The position numbers were made by a program, and so were the translations under genes. Under the pieces are notes generated by a model. The model worked only from the letters and a program-made list of their open reading frames with translations. It was not told where the DNA came from and searched no databases. From Gyrodactylus bullatarudis (Eukaryota > Platyhelminthes > Monogenea > Gyrodactylidea > Gyrodactylidae), in contig SSNU01000060.1 in NCBI GenBank assembly GCA_012064415.1, positions 1-64,000 of the forward strand: 64,000 nucleotides of DNA, read 5' to 3'. Of this stretch, positions 1 to 9,174 are shown in pieces. The stretch's first letter is position 1; every line of letters begins with the position of its first letter.

Positions 1-130
1 AACAAGATTGAACGGAAATAAATTGTAAGAAACCTACTTTTGATATCCGATTCATCCTTATCATCTTCATTTTCCTCACTCACAAAATCTGAATGAAATA
101 TTTATAATTATTCTTGATTCATTGCATGAA

Positions 131-1065
131 TTAATTTGGCTTACTGATATTATCTGGCATCAAAAAATTGATAGCAGGGTCTGTTCCATATTTTGCTTTG
201 TAAGGTGACATGTTGACCGTTGAATGATGCCGGGTATTTTTCATATATTCAACAAATTTTAATGCGGAAGCCCATTTGGTTGAATTATGATCTTCAAGCC
301 AAGTTCTTATAATCCTTTTAATATCTTGGTTAGCACGTTCCACGGATCCTTGACTTTGCGAGTGCTTTGGCTTTCCATGACAAAAAGTTATATCTGGCCA
401 GTATTGAGCTAATCCTCGAACAATTTGATTTTTAAGCTCTCGACCGTTGTCTGATTGTAAAATCTTAGGAGGCCCATTATGAAGAAAAATTTCGAGCAGA
501 TTTTTATAAACCTCGTCTGCTGTCTTTGATTCCAAGGCTCGAAGGGTTATGAATTTGGTCAAGTGATCTTGGACAACCAATATAAACTTGTAACCGTTGT
601 CAGGCTTGGATTGATAATCTATAAGATCAATCTGTGCACGCTCATTGAATTTTTTTGATACGATTGGATTTGTAACTAATCGCGTTGTCGTTACCTTTTT
701 ATTGCTTGCACATATTTGACACATATCAAGATAAATTTGGATAACTTCTCGTGATATGTTGTAATACCTCTTTCGAATCTCTTGTTGCATCTTAATGCCC
801 TAAACTTTTGTGTTTCTCATCAAGAATTTGGAAAAGTTCACTGTCTTTGAAATATATTTGTAAATTTTCCATCTGGGATTTTCTTTTTCGAATTAAAACC
901 TCACTTGCATCAATCACTGCAATGTCATAGGTCTTGCCGATTTTGTAAAGGTTTTTGTCAATCTTGCAATCTTGAGGATTTCTAGACGATTTAACTTTAT
1001 TTATAAACTCTTGATATCGAATGTCGTCGAAACGCAAAGAATTGTGTCTCTTAGCCAAATTAGAG
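131..1065 (-). pseudogene. KRBA2-like integrase element, middle part, broken
   Basis: Two minus-strand frames (792 to about 1065, then 131-790) read in order as a KRBA2/SCAND3-type transposon-derived integrase. The first contains the stretch ending near ELFQILDEKHKSLGH. The second carries the zinc-site cysteines (CQICASNKK) and a complete DDE triad: D in AQIDLIDY, D in QSDNGREL and E in GSVERANQD. A stop with frame change at about 786-792 separates the halves, so the copy is dead as it stands. The N-terminal part is fused in frame to an unrelated Ty3/gypsy integrase at about 1070. The cysteine-rich tail typical of this family is absent here, but a copy of that tail lies at 45200-45690. The family assignment rests on motif recall. 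Confidence 0.75.
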
Positions 1066-1499
1066 AGAGAATTGTCAATATGAATAGTCAATATGTGGCT
1101 AATACCTTCATCATTTGGCAAATCAGTGATATCCATGTTCACTGTATCAAATCTTTCATTAGGAATTGGTATGTTGATGTTCTTAGAAACCGTGTTACGT
1201 ACTGTTTTGGACTTTTGACAACTTAGACACTTCTTTGCCATCTCACGGATATCATTCCGCATCTTCGGCCAGTAGTATAAACGTTCAATATTCTGAATAG
1301 TAGTTTTCTTTCCAGGGTGGTTTAGATCATGTATACTTCTGAATACTTTCATCCGTAAGGTCTCGGGAACATATGGAATTGGAGTTTCATCATTATAAAA
1401 AATAATCAAGTAATCTTTAACAAGCTTTTTAATGAATTTTGATTGATTTTCATTCACATACTTGATAAATTCGGAATCTTTTTGCTTTTCTCGATTCAA
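1066..1499 (-). pseudogene. Ty3/gypsy integrase N-terminal zinc domain, truncated
   Basis: The frame shows the H2C2 integrase zinc finger (HDLNHPGKK, then CLSC about 30 residues later), followed by the opening of a retroviral-type integrase core (FDTVNMDITDLPNDEG). At about residue 141 the core breaks off and the sequence turns into KRBA2-like protein without a stop codon. The first catalytic Asp is present; the second Asp and the Glu of this integrase are missing. Confidence 0.8.
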
Positions 1500-1622
1500 C
1501 TCTTCAGGTGTGACGTTTTCTACTTCCTTGTAGGTAACATTAACATTTCTACTTAAAACATCAGCCGTGATATTCTCTTCACCATTAATATGTTTAATTT
1601 CAAAGTTGTACTCTGGTAGTTT

Positions 1623-1960
1623 TCACAACTGTCTGAGTGATCTTTTGTTGTAGTCATTTTTCGATTTCCTGATGGCAGTGAGTAGGTTCATATGATCAGT
1701 GTAAACTGTTACATTTTGAGCTTCGACGTAGTGCTTGAACTTGTCAGTGACTGCCTCAAACAATGCTAGTAGTTCGAGTTCAAATGTTGTCATTTTAGTT
1801 TCATTCTTGTCAGTTTTCCTTGAGTAGAATTCGATAGGTTTTCTCTGACCATCCACAATCTGCTCTATGACTGCTCCTATGGCTTTTGATGATGCGTCAG
1901 TATATATTTGAAATGGGATGCCATAGTCGGGAGTATAGATGGTTGGATTTTGACTAAAGC
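1623..1960 (-). pseudogene. Ty3/gypsy RNase H fragment
   Basis: The minus-strand translation has the RNase H pattern of gypsy elements: KPIEFYSRK, then TTFELELLALFEAV with its catalytic Glu, then VTVYTDHMNLL with its catalytic Asp. The preceding segment up to about 1960 continues the connection from reverse transcriptase with poor frame. The fragment ends before the third catalytic Asp region. Confidence 0.75.
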
Positions 1961-2088
1961 TATTTTTCAGTTCTTCATATTTTTCTTTTGCTTTTTCATC
2001 AAGTTGGATTTTTTTGGATTCATAACACGTTTGGACTCTGGAACAACAAGGTCGTATAAAGACGAAGAAATTCCAGCAAACTTTGGTA

Positions 2089-2582
2089 TTAATCTCCAGT
2101 AATATGAAAATAATCTATAACTCTAAGTTCTCTATTGCTAGTTGGTTCCTTCAAATTTTTGATCACAGCGAGTTTATAAGATGATGGGTTGATCCTCTTG
2201 TGACTTATCTCATGCCCAAGGAAGGATATTGTATTCAAGCTCCATTCACATTTAGGGAAGTTTATCATCAATTTGTTGGAGTCGATTAGATGTAGGATCT
2301 TTTTGATATGATCTATATGTTCATCAAGAGATTCACTAAAAATTAAAATATCATCAATATGAATATGGGCAAAATCAAGATCTTGGAATATAGAATCAAC
2401 ATATCTTTGAAATGCCTGTGCAGCGTTCTTCAAACCGTAAGGAAGTCTCAGGTACTAGTAGAGGCCAAATGGAGTCATAATAGCTGTTTTCTTTACACTA
2501 TCTTCATCGGGCTGTATTTGGTGGAACGCTTTGCTCAAGTCAATTTTTGAAAAGAATTTCTTGTTGCTAGCATTTTGGAGTA
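2089..2582 (-). pseudogene. Ty3/gypsy reverse transcriptase, 3' part
   Basis: The palm-domain motifs are visible: FFSKIDLSKAFHQI near 2560, LKNAAQAFQRYVD near 2425, and the catalytic box HIDDILIF near 2355, where the usual Y or F before the two aspartates is His-Ile. FLGHEIS marks the thumb. A small frame break at about 2435-2455 splits the palm. The segment abuts the left end of the pogo-like element. If that element and one TA are removed, the reading frame continues directly into the 5' part near 4815. Confidence 0.85.
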
Positions 2583-2986
2583 CAGTACGACCTGTGCACT
2601 TTATGTGGAAAATTACCCTCTCCTCTCTACCCCTTTTAAAAATGTATTGTATAATACCTCGACTACTTGGAAGTAACCACATTGCTGTGTTTTTGGTCGA
2701 AAAATGAATTTAATTGAAATTTATACCATTCTAAAGAGCAGTTTTTTCTCTTCTCAACCATCTAGTACATCATGAGATTTTGATTTAACGTATGAGTTTT
2801 ATTTGAATTCTAAGTTGAACGATTTTTTACTTTTTTGATAAAAAATAAATCTCAACATTTTGATTTTTGCTTCCTACATTGAGGGCTTGACGTTTACCCC
2901 CAAAACAAACAATGAGTCATACGTCTTAGTTATTATTTTTGTTTTCACACATTTTAGGTTTATTTTACACAAACTTATCTAATAAA
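2583..2986. repeat. left terminal inverted repeat of pogo-like element
   Basis: This ~403-bp arm is nearly identical to the reverse complement of 4410-4812. One visible difference is a G versus A near 2699. Confidence 0.88.
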
Positions 2987-3270
2987 TTATGCAATCCTTC
3001 ATTCTAACATATTTTTATACAATTTGAGTTCCGTTTAAGTGTGAAATTCACACCTTTCGGGATGATCTTATTAATTATTAATAACGAGTCCTACATTCAT
3101 ACCTAAATCTGATCTGTTTTTTTCTCAAATCATATCTTTGATATACAAATGTTTTCGGGAGTATTCAAAAATGTACCAGAATATCCTTTCTCTGATTGGT
3201 TCTTAAGTTGAGCCTAGTTGTACAATATATCAATATGAATGAAATTTGAGGGATTACAATCAAAACCAAC

Positions 3271-3435
3271 ATGAAGTTTCAAAACCGAATTCTTGTTAAT
3301 CAATTGGCTCGTGAAGGTCTTACCAATAAACAAATTGCTGAAAGAACAGGCTTCACAATTGATTATGTCAAATATTGCAAAAAGGCCGGTTTGAAGAAAT
3401 CGCCAAATGCTGTAATGTATGTGTTGAGTTCTTAG
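3271..3435 (+). CDS. helix-turn-helix frame inside pogo-like element
   Basis: This 54-codon frame starting at ATG 3271 reads as a helix-turn-helix: QLAREGLTNKQIAERTGF followed by a recognition-helix-like segment. It may be the first exon of the element's transposase, since a possible GT donor lies in its last codons. It is short, so the function is inferred from the motif only. Confidence 0.45.
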   Translation: MKFQNRILVNQLAREGLTNKQIAERTGFTIDYVKYCKKAGLKKSPNAVMYVLSS

Positions 3436-3600
3436 ATGAGACATAGTGAACACACGTTTTCGGGTATTAGGGAAAGTTATATTTATTAACAATTAATACA
3501 ATAATCTCTATGAGCCAAATTGTATAAAACATATTTGTTTAAATAATATTTGGCTCGGATATAAATATGAAATAGTATTCGGGATTATGCTTCTCAACAG

Positions 3601-3762
3601 TATGATCAAATACAAGAATTCCTTTATAAAATCAACAGGCCTATAACTTTTAAAACTCTCCATGCAATGCTACGGAAAAACGCAGAGAATTTGAAAATAC
3701 TCCTAACACATAGGTTTATGAGACAATTCCTTGAAAATTTTCCTCAATTCAAGCGTCAAATA
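3601..3762 (+). other. exon-like segment between AG and GTAAGT inside transposon
   Basis: An open frame of 54 codons sits exactly between an acceptor-like CAACAG at 3595-3600 and the donor consensus GTAAGT at 3763-3768. It reads as a charged helical peptide (QFLENFPQFKRQI at its end). It may be a middle exon of the transposase or a captured host exon. No homologue is recognised. Confidence 0.35.
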
Positions 3763-3775
3763 GTAAGTCTTAATA

Positions 3776-4420
3776 TTGACTTTAAAGAAGAAAATTGATT
3801 TAATTGATCGGTGTCAATCAGAAGATGTCAAAAAGGTTACTCATGATGAGTGTATAAATGAGGATACCCTGCTTCATCTTATCAAAACGCAGAGGAAAAT
3901 CAAGAATTTCGTCCATTCAAATAATGGACATAAAGATTATAAAGTTGTTTCTGTGCTCAAATATTCCTATTTGGATGAACAGGCTCAAGATCTAGTGGCT
4001 TCATGGAGACGTCAAGGACTGCCAATCAGAATAAACCACGTTCAATTTGAGATGAGATTGATCTCTAATTCTTTTGGATTCGGTTGTACGACTAGTAACG
4101 GTTGGGCCCAGAGTCTCCTTCGTCGTCATAAATTCCATTCCTATAAGATGTATGGTAAAGGAGGAGAAATCGATTGGCAGGTTGTGGAAGCCTGGATAAT
4201 GGACAATGTAGATACCCTTCTCTCCTATACAGAGGAAAATATTTTCAATGTTGATGAAACATCATTGTTTTACCAAGACAGAGGCACAATAACCCTAGAC
4301 AGCAGCTCAACAAATTGTCGGGGTTCAAAGCATCACAAAAATCGATTGACCGTGGTAGCTTGCTGTAGTATGAAAGGAGAAAAATATCCTCCTCTTGTAA
4401 TAAGTATTATTATTAGATAA
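3776..4420 (+). pseudogene. CENP-B/pogo-type transposase, truncated
   Basis: The frame begins with a psq-like LKKKIDLIDRCQ segment. It continues through the CENP-B DNA-binding half (GWAQSLLRRHKFHS is the hallmark) into the start of the DDE_1 catalytic domain (IFNVDETSLFYQ, with the first catalytic Asp). After KYPPLVIS it runs into the right inverted repeat and stops. The second and third catalytic acids are therefore missing and this copy cannot encode an active transposase. The true N-terminus may be spliced from upstream exons. Confidence 0.8.
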
Positions 4421-4812
4421 GTTTGTGTAAAATAAACCTAAAATGTGTGAAAACAAAAATAATAACTAAGACGTATGACTCATTGTTTGTTTTGGGGGTA
4501 AACGTCAAGCCCTCAATGTAGGAAGCAAAAATCAAAATGTTGAGATTTATTTTTTATCAAAAAAGTAAAAAATCGTTCAACTTAGAATTCAAATAAAACT
4601 CATACGTTAAATCGAAATCTCTTGATGTACTAGATGGTTGAGAAGAGAAAAAACTGCTCTTTAGAATGGTATAAATTTCAATTAAATTCATTTTTTGACC
4701 AAAAACACAGCAATGTGGTTACTTCCAAGTAGTCGAGGTATTATACAATACATTTTTAAAAGGGGTAGAGAGGAGAGGGTAATTTTCCACATAAAGTGCA
4801 CAGGTCGTACTT
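4410..4812. repeat. right terminal inverted repeat of pogo-like element
   Basis: Partner of the arm at 2583-2986. It has replaced the 3' half of the transposase: the reading frame ends a few codons after entering the arm. Confidence 0.88.
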
Positions 4813-4814
4813 TA

Positions 4815-5190
4815 AATCGTTTACAATTGGCAGAGGATATTCATCTTTCAGCGTCAAGTTGTTCAGGTCTCTGTAATCGCCACAGATTCTAAGTTCACCA
4901 TTGGGCTTTTCTTGTATCGACATCGGGCTAGACCAGTGTGAGTTTGACCTTTGAATGATCTCCATTTTTTCATGAGATTGCAGTTGTTCTTTGATCGTTG
5001 CAAGGGTTTTGGGGTCATACTTCTTCTTATACCTTTTATTGCAGTATTTATTCGGGAAAGTATCAATAATGTTTAATACTACTACATATCTCGAATGTGA
5101 TAAGATTAGCACTGGGTTTGGACTTATATTCATTGATTATATTATTGATGGTTTCATTTTCACAATTTTTACTCACTAGTACCGATGCAA
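4815..5190 (-). pseudogene. Ty3/gypsy reverse transcriptase, 5' part
   Basis: The fingers subdomain is recognisable: PKTLATIKEQLQSHEK, then SHWSSPMSIQEKPNGELR and ICGDYRDLNNLTLKDEYPLP. The frame runs into the terminal inverted repeat of the inserted transposon at 4812, where it acquires foreign codons and stops. It overlaps the end of the protease frame in another reading frame, so an ancestral frame was probably disturbed here too. Confidence 0.85.
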
Positions 5191-5560
5191 CATAACCATT
5201 CATCAGGGATTTGAACTTCGAGGTAATTTTCGTTAGATTGTCATAAATCGATTTTTCTTTGGGATTGATGCATAAGTCAAAGTTTGAAAGGAAGTCATTG
5301 CCAATAATGTTGAAATCAGTATCTGCAATAATAAATTCCCATTGGAATTCTCTTCTAAGGCCAAGGGAAACTTTGAGTATTAATGATCCATGTGTTTTTA
5401 TGATATCTCCATCAGCACTTTTGAGAATAGGTGTTATTGTATTTTTTGGTTTCATATGACTGAAATATTTGTTGCTGATGATACTAACTTCCGATGCTGT
5501 GTCTATCAGGTATCATTGATGGGTAATGTTGTCATGTGTAAAGATAAGGACAGACGATTT
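5063..5560 (-). pseudogene. Ty3/gypsy retropepsin fragment
   Basis: The active-site region reads YLIDTASEVSII near 5510-5475, with an in-frame TGA a few codons before it. The second half contains the conserved IIGNDFLSNFDL near 5290. The gypsy consensus is usually DTGA; here it is DTAS. Upstream, near 5690-5640, a remnant of the zinc-knuckle-like segment is visible but frameshifted. Confidence 0.75.
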
Positions 5561-5692
5561 CTTCTCATTATTGACGACATTATTAACTGAAGGATTAACA
5601 GTCGTCTGCATTAATCCTTTTTGGAGTTTAAATCACTAATGAAACTGTAGGGAAGATGACAATTAAAGCTTTCTCGCCGTACTTATTGTGTG

Positions 5693-6043
5693 CTACACAC
5701 CATTTTTCATTGAAGCCATTGAGGATGGGAGTCGTGGTCCATTTCTGCTTCTGCTTCGATTTCTTGAATGGTCATTGTATTTAGGACGATTGCTAACTTC
5801 TCTTTGATCATACCGGGGTAAGTTGACGTTGTTAGCTGTAACTGTAGTTGTAAGTTTCATTATCATCTCTTCCAGTTTGTTAACCTTAGCAACAAGGTCT
5901 TCATTAAAGCTTGGTTTTGGTTGTGGAGGATTATAACTGTAGTTGTGAGAATCAATGTTCTTTTTGAATTCGTTATCAAGCAGTTTAATAATACCTGGTC
6001 GACTAGTGTTCAAAGTTTCTAACTTGATTGCCTCAGCACACAA
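5693..6043 (-). pseudogene. Gag-like basic region of Ty3/gypsy element
   Basis: This 116-residue minus-strand frame has a coiled-coil-like segment (VNKLEEMIMKL) followed by an Arg/Ser/Asn-rich basic tail (NRSRSRNGPRLP), typical of Gag ends next to the protease. It ends in a stop just before the zinc-knuckle remnant. Assignment depends on its position upstream of the protease. No capsid motif is recognised. Confidence 0.5.
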
Positions 6044-6280
6044 GTTGTCAGTTAGAATTGTTGTGAAAAGTGTCCAGGTGGTTTGGTTGAACTCTAACCT
6101 GATGGAGATTGTCTTCTCACACCTAGATGTTAATTATATAGTAATAACCAGTGACCACACTTTGCTAGTAGGTTAATTGTCTAAAAACACTGTAATTTCC
6201 ATATGGTGCTTATTTACAAAAAACCAGTGTGCAGGTGGTGTCAATACTATCGGAGTGTGGAGTAATAGGAGATGAACAGG

Positions 6281-6430
6281 GGTTCTGGACTAGTGGTTAG
6301 AAGCGTTGCCTCACAAAGTTGAATCCTGGCTATGGTGTACTGACGAGTCCTAATAAGGACGAAACGCGTCTACATCTGCCACCGTGAGTTGAATATTATT
6401 CGACTCTCTTATGGAATTGACACTTGCTTT
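6281..6430 (+). mobile_element. tRNA-like SINE carrying a hammerhead ribozyme
   Basis: The head resembles a tRNA of the Val/Glu type. It has an A-box-like TAGTGGTTAGAAGC at 6291-6304, then GCGTTGCCTCACA, and a shortened B-box-like GTTGAATCC at 6318-6326. Directly after it comes a hammerhead ribozyme (6327-6381). Known schistosome S-alpha elements combine pol III boxes with a hammerhead in the same way. The outer borders of the SINE are uncertain. Confidence 0.65.
6327..6381 (+). ncRNA. type I hammerhead ribozyme, short stem III
   Basis: All core elements are present in order: CTGACGA at 6340-6346, stem II GTCC/GGAC (6347-6350 and 6357-6360) with a six-base loop, GAAA at 6361-6364, and GTC ending at 6370, the predicted cleavage position. 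Stem III is minimal (ACGCGT), as in hammerheads of Penelope-like elements and small retroelements. Stem I has two helices: GGTGTA with TACATC (one G-U pair), and TGGC 6327-6330 with GCCA 6378-6381. They are separated by an internal loop suited to contact loop II. A chance match of core and three helices is very unlikely. Confidence 0.87.
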
Positions 6431-6539
6431 TCCGAATTTTTAACATCTAGCTGTGAGAAGACAATCTCCATCAAGTTAGAGTTCACAAGGATATAGTAAT
6501 TACCAGTGACCACACTTTGCTAGTAGGTTGATTGTTCTT

Positions 6540-7620
6540 CGTTCTCACTCATTACAGATTTCACCAGACTTTTATTAATAACGAGAATAGAAATGAAGTA
6601 GTATTGATAATATATTTTGTGATAGGATATAAGCTTTAAGCTATTCAAAATTATTACAAATTGATTTACCCAAGTTTGTCTAGCTTTCAATAATAATAAA
6701 TATGTCTTTCGTATCAAAATATAACCTGGTTGCTTCTCTATAAATATCATAATCAAAAATAACATAAAGTTGGTTAATATGAAGTTGGGAAATTTCTCAA
6801 AATTCTAAAAATGCAATTTTTTGCGAAATTGAAGATTATTATATCTGAATATAGCTTTATATATGAAGAATAGGGTGGGGAAGCACAATAACGCAGAAAT
6901 TACATTACACCGCGAAAAAACCGGTTGAAAAAGACAAAAATCGAGTCTACCCATTAGTAGATGAAACATGAAATTTTGACTTTGATCCTGAATTTTTTGT
7001 ATCATCCTTGGATCTTTTTCATCAGAAAGAATACTGATTCGGTTCCAAATTTAATCAAGTTTATAAAACTGTGATTGAAATTACATAACTATCGGAGTGA
7101 TCGAGAAAATCAAGATCAAACAAGATCCATTGTTGAACTGAAAATGAAAAAAGCTGATATTTTTGAGAAAATAACATCGATTTTTCAGAAAATTTCAGGA
7201 TCTCTCAAGACTGATTGGTTGATTACTTGGTGAAAATTTCATTATGATCCGATCAGATCGAAAAAATTAAAAAAGGATCAAAATTTTTGAGGATCTGGAG
7301 AAAAAAGGGGGGTCATTAAATCTGATTTCATTTTTTCCATGGATCTCTCACTGAAAAACTGTTATTAGATTTGAATTCTGCGTTAAATTTTGATCTAGGT
7401 TTTCAGCGAGATCCATGAAATTATAATCTGAAAATAAGCATAAAAAGTGATTAGTTGAGAAAATACACGAAATTTCCAAAAATTTTCAATTTATACGAAT
7501 TTTTAAGTTATCGTGGATTATTTGGGGATATTACAAAAACGTAAAAATAAAAATGATTTTTTTTTGGTAAAATTTTTAACTTTTTATAATTTTTATAACT
7601 TTCTTCTAGACTTTTTTAAG
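6540..7620. other. AT-rich intergenic DNA, nothing recognised
   Basis: Only short shadow frames are seen; no family motif or RNA fold is recognised. Confidence 0.5.
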
Positions 7621-7627
7621 CCTGATT

Positions 7628-7715
7628 TGTCAAGTTGGTTCAGACGCTGAACTTTAATTATCTTTTTACAATTTTATGCCTTGAGTTCGAATCTCATCTT
7701 AGTTGAATTTTATTA
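7628..7715 (+). other. tRNA-like promoter remnant
   Basis: A possible D arm (GTTC and GAAC around AGACGCT) is followed after an AT-rich stretch by GAGTTCGAATCTC, a good match to the B box/T loop. The acceptor stems do not pair, so this is not a functional tRNA. It could be a SINE head or a decayed tRNA. Confidence 0.3.
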
Positions 7716-7914
7716 GGTTGAAATAATTTATGTTTCTACTAGTGAGTAGTTTTTAAAATTAATAAATTATATTTAATTACTCGACTCGATTTTTTGTATC
7801 CTGAATGAGCTCATAATATCAGAAAGCAGGTTTTGGAAGAATAAAAAAATAGAATAAAAAATAAAGATAATAATTTTTCTGTATAAATAATTTTCTTAAA
7901 CATTTAATATCTAA

Positions 7915-8353
7915 TATTTTGTGTTTCTTCCTCTTTGTCGATGGCATGCCGAAAGTCTTCTTGGCATTGATCTGATCAAATTGTTAACAGTAGTTATTGA
8001 TAAATGATCTTCAGCAAGGATATGAACTTTTCTCGTTATATCATCTGAGGATCCTGGCCCGGAAACCAAATACCAATTTACCCATAAAAAGTGTGATATT
8101 TCATATCAGGATAGAATGCCTTCTGAATACTCTTGATTGTCGATGTATGATGCCGCTTAAGAATCATACATAAACGAACTTTCTCGTGATTTGTCAACGC
8201 ACTTTTACGTCCGGGGGCCTTGAAGTCTGCCTGAACTTGATTATTTAAAATTCTATAAATAGTAGACTTGGAGATACTAGTTTCTCTAACTATTTCAGAA
8301 ACTTTGAGTCCTCTAGATTTTAGAAGTCTTATCCAACGTTGTTTTTCACTGGA
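7915..8353 (-). pseudogene. Tc1-like transposase, internally deleted
   Basis: Minus-strand translation from 8353 down to 8088 gives a two-helix DNA-binding region (KVSEIVRETSISKSTIYRIL, then RKSALTNHEKVRL). After a stop at 8088-8090 the sequence down to about 7915 reads like the C-terminal tail of Tc1 transposases (SMPRRLSACHRQRGRNT). Most of the catalytic DDE domain between these parts is missing. It resembles a deletion derivative of a Tc1/mariner element. Terminal repeats were not identified. Confidence 0.65.
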
Positions 8354-9150
8354 TTACCACATGATTATTTATAATTTAAATTCATGATTAAAAAATAACC
8401 ATTATTTTAAATAATTAAATTTGTTGAAAAAAGAAACTCGCGATTTTTTAAAATGAAAATTTTGATGGAAAATGACAGAATCACAAATTCATAAGATAAT
8501 GGTAATTTGGGGTTTCAATTACTAATAATATAATTTTAAGAGCTCAAACATTATTTTAAGACAAAATATAACGCTCGAAAGTGTCCTTGGCGCTCTGTCA
8601 ATCTATAGGCTGATTTTCGTTAGATAATGCTCTTCGATGATCTAACAAGGAATAAGAAAACCAATGTTAAACGATTATTTGGTGTCCAGATAAACCACGG
8701 GGGTGGCCATCTACTAAGAATTTGTCGCAAAAAATTTTGTGAGTATATTCCCAACTTCATATTAACCAGCTTTACATCAGTTAATTTCCAGACTCGATCA
8801 CTTTCAATTTTTGAATTAATTATATGGAATAAACATAAATAAATAGATAATAATTAATATGTTTTATAAAATGCAATTGTTCTTATTACAAATTTACAAA
8901 TTGTCTCTCTTTAATTAAGGATTTAGTTTTCTTTCATCCAAATTTTTACAGATAAAAAAAACGTTTTGAAAATCATTATCAACTTTGGACAAAATCATTA
9001 ATAAAACTGCTTAAATTATGTATTAAATTTATAAAAAATATTCTTTATGACTTCATAGTTCGTTATACTTCAAGAGGTTATCTTTTCATAGTGTTTTTAA
9101 CAAGTTATTAAATGAATATTCTGATAAATTGTTCATGAATAAAGTTTCAA
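8354..9150. other. intergenic DNA, no supported gene
   Basis: One 71-codon plus-strand frame at 8627-8842 contains a GTGAGT donor-like site, but no family is recognised. Confidence 0.4.
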
Positions 9151-9174
9151 TGGGGAATAAGTATTTAGGGTGGA

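Larger units (their letters stand above)
2583..4812 (+). mobile_element. pogo/Tigger-like DNA transposon with ~400-bp TIRs
   Basis: The ends begin CAGTACGACCTGTGCAC on the left and AAGTACGACCTGTGCAC on the reversed right end, flanked by TA at 2581-2582 and 4813-4814. Inverted arms are about 2583-2986 and 4410-4812, with a few mismatches. The interior carries a helix-turn-helix frame (3271-3435) and a CENP-B/pogo transposase fragment (3776-4420). The insertion split the reverse transcriptase of the gypsy element. The near-identity of the arms suggests either a young insertion or recent arm homogenisation. Confidence 0.88.
1066..6045 (-). mobile_element. Ty3/gypsy retrotransposon, decayed and interrupted
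   Basis: On the minus strand, fragments run in the Ty3/gypsy order: basic Gag-like tail (about 6043-5693), retropepsin (about 5520-5200), reverse transcriptase (about 5190-4815, resuming 2580-2089), RNase H (about 1960-1623), and the HHCC zinc finger with the start of the integrase core (1499 to about 1070). Several frameshifts and stops separate them. A pogo-like transposon occupies 2583-4812 inside the reverse transcriptase, and a KRBA2-like element replaces the 3' part of the integrase. No clear long terminal repeats were found. The order PR-RT-RH-IN separates Ty3/gypsy from Ty1/copia. Confidence 0.88.
6090..6535. repeat. inverted and direct repeat cluster around a SINE
   Basis: A 44-bp segment at 6090-6133 recurs inverted at 6440-6483 with two mismatches. 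The following 44-bp segment at 6137-6180 recurs in the same orientation at 6492-6535 with two mismatches. The tRNA-like/hammerhead element lies between. The layout (a, b, SINE, inverted a, b) looks like an insertion with partial inversion of flanking repeat DNA. Confidence 0.75.

Noticed and set aside
8627..8842. 71-codon frame with a GTGAGT donor-like site
   Set aside because: No motif, no partner exon found; acceptor after it is weak.
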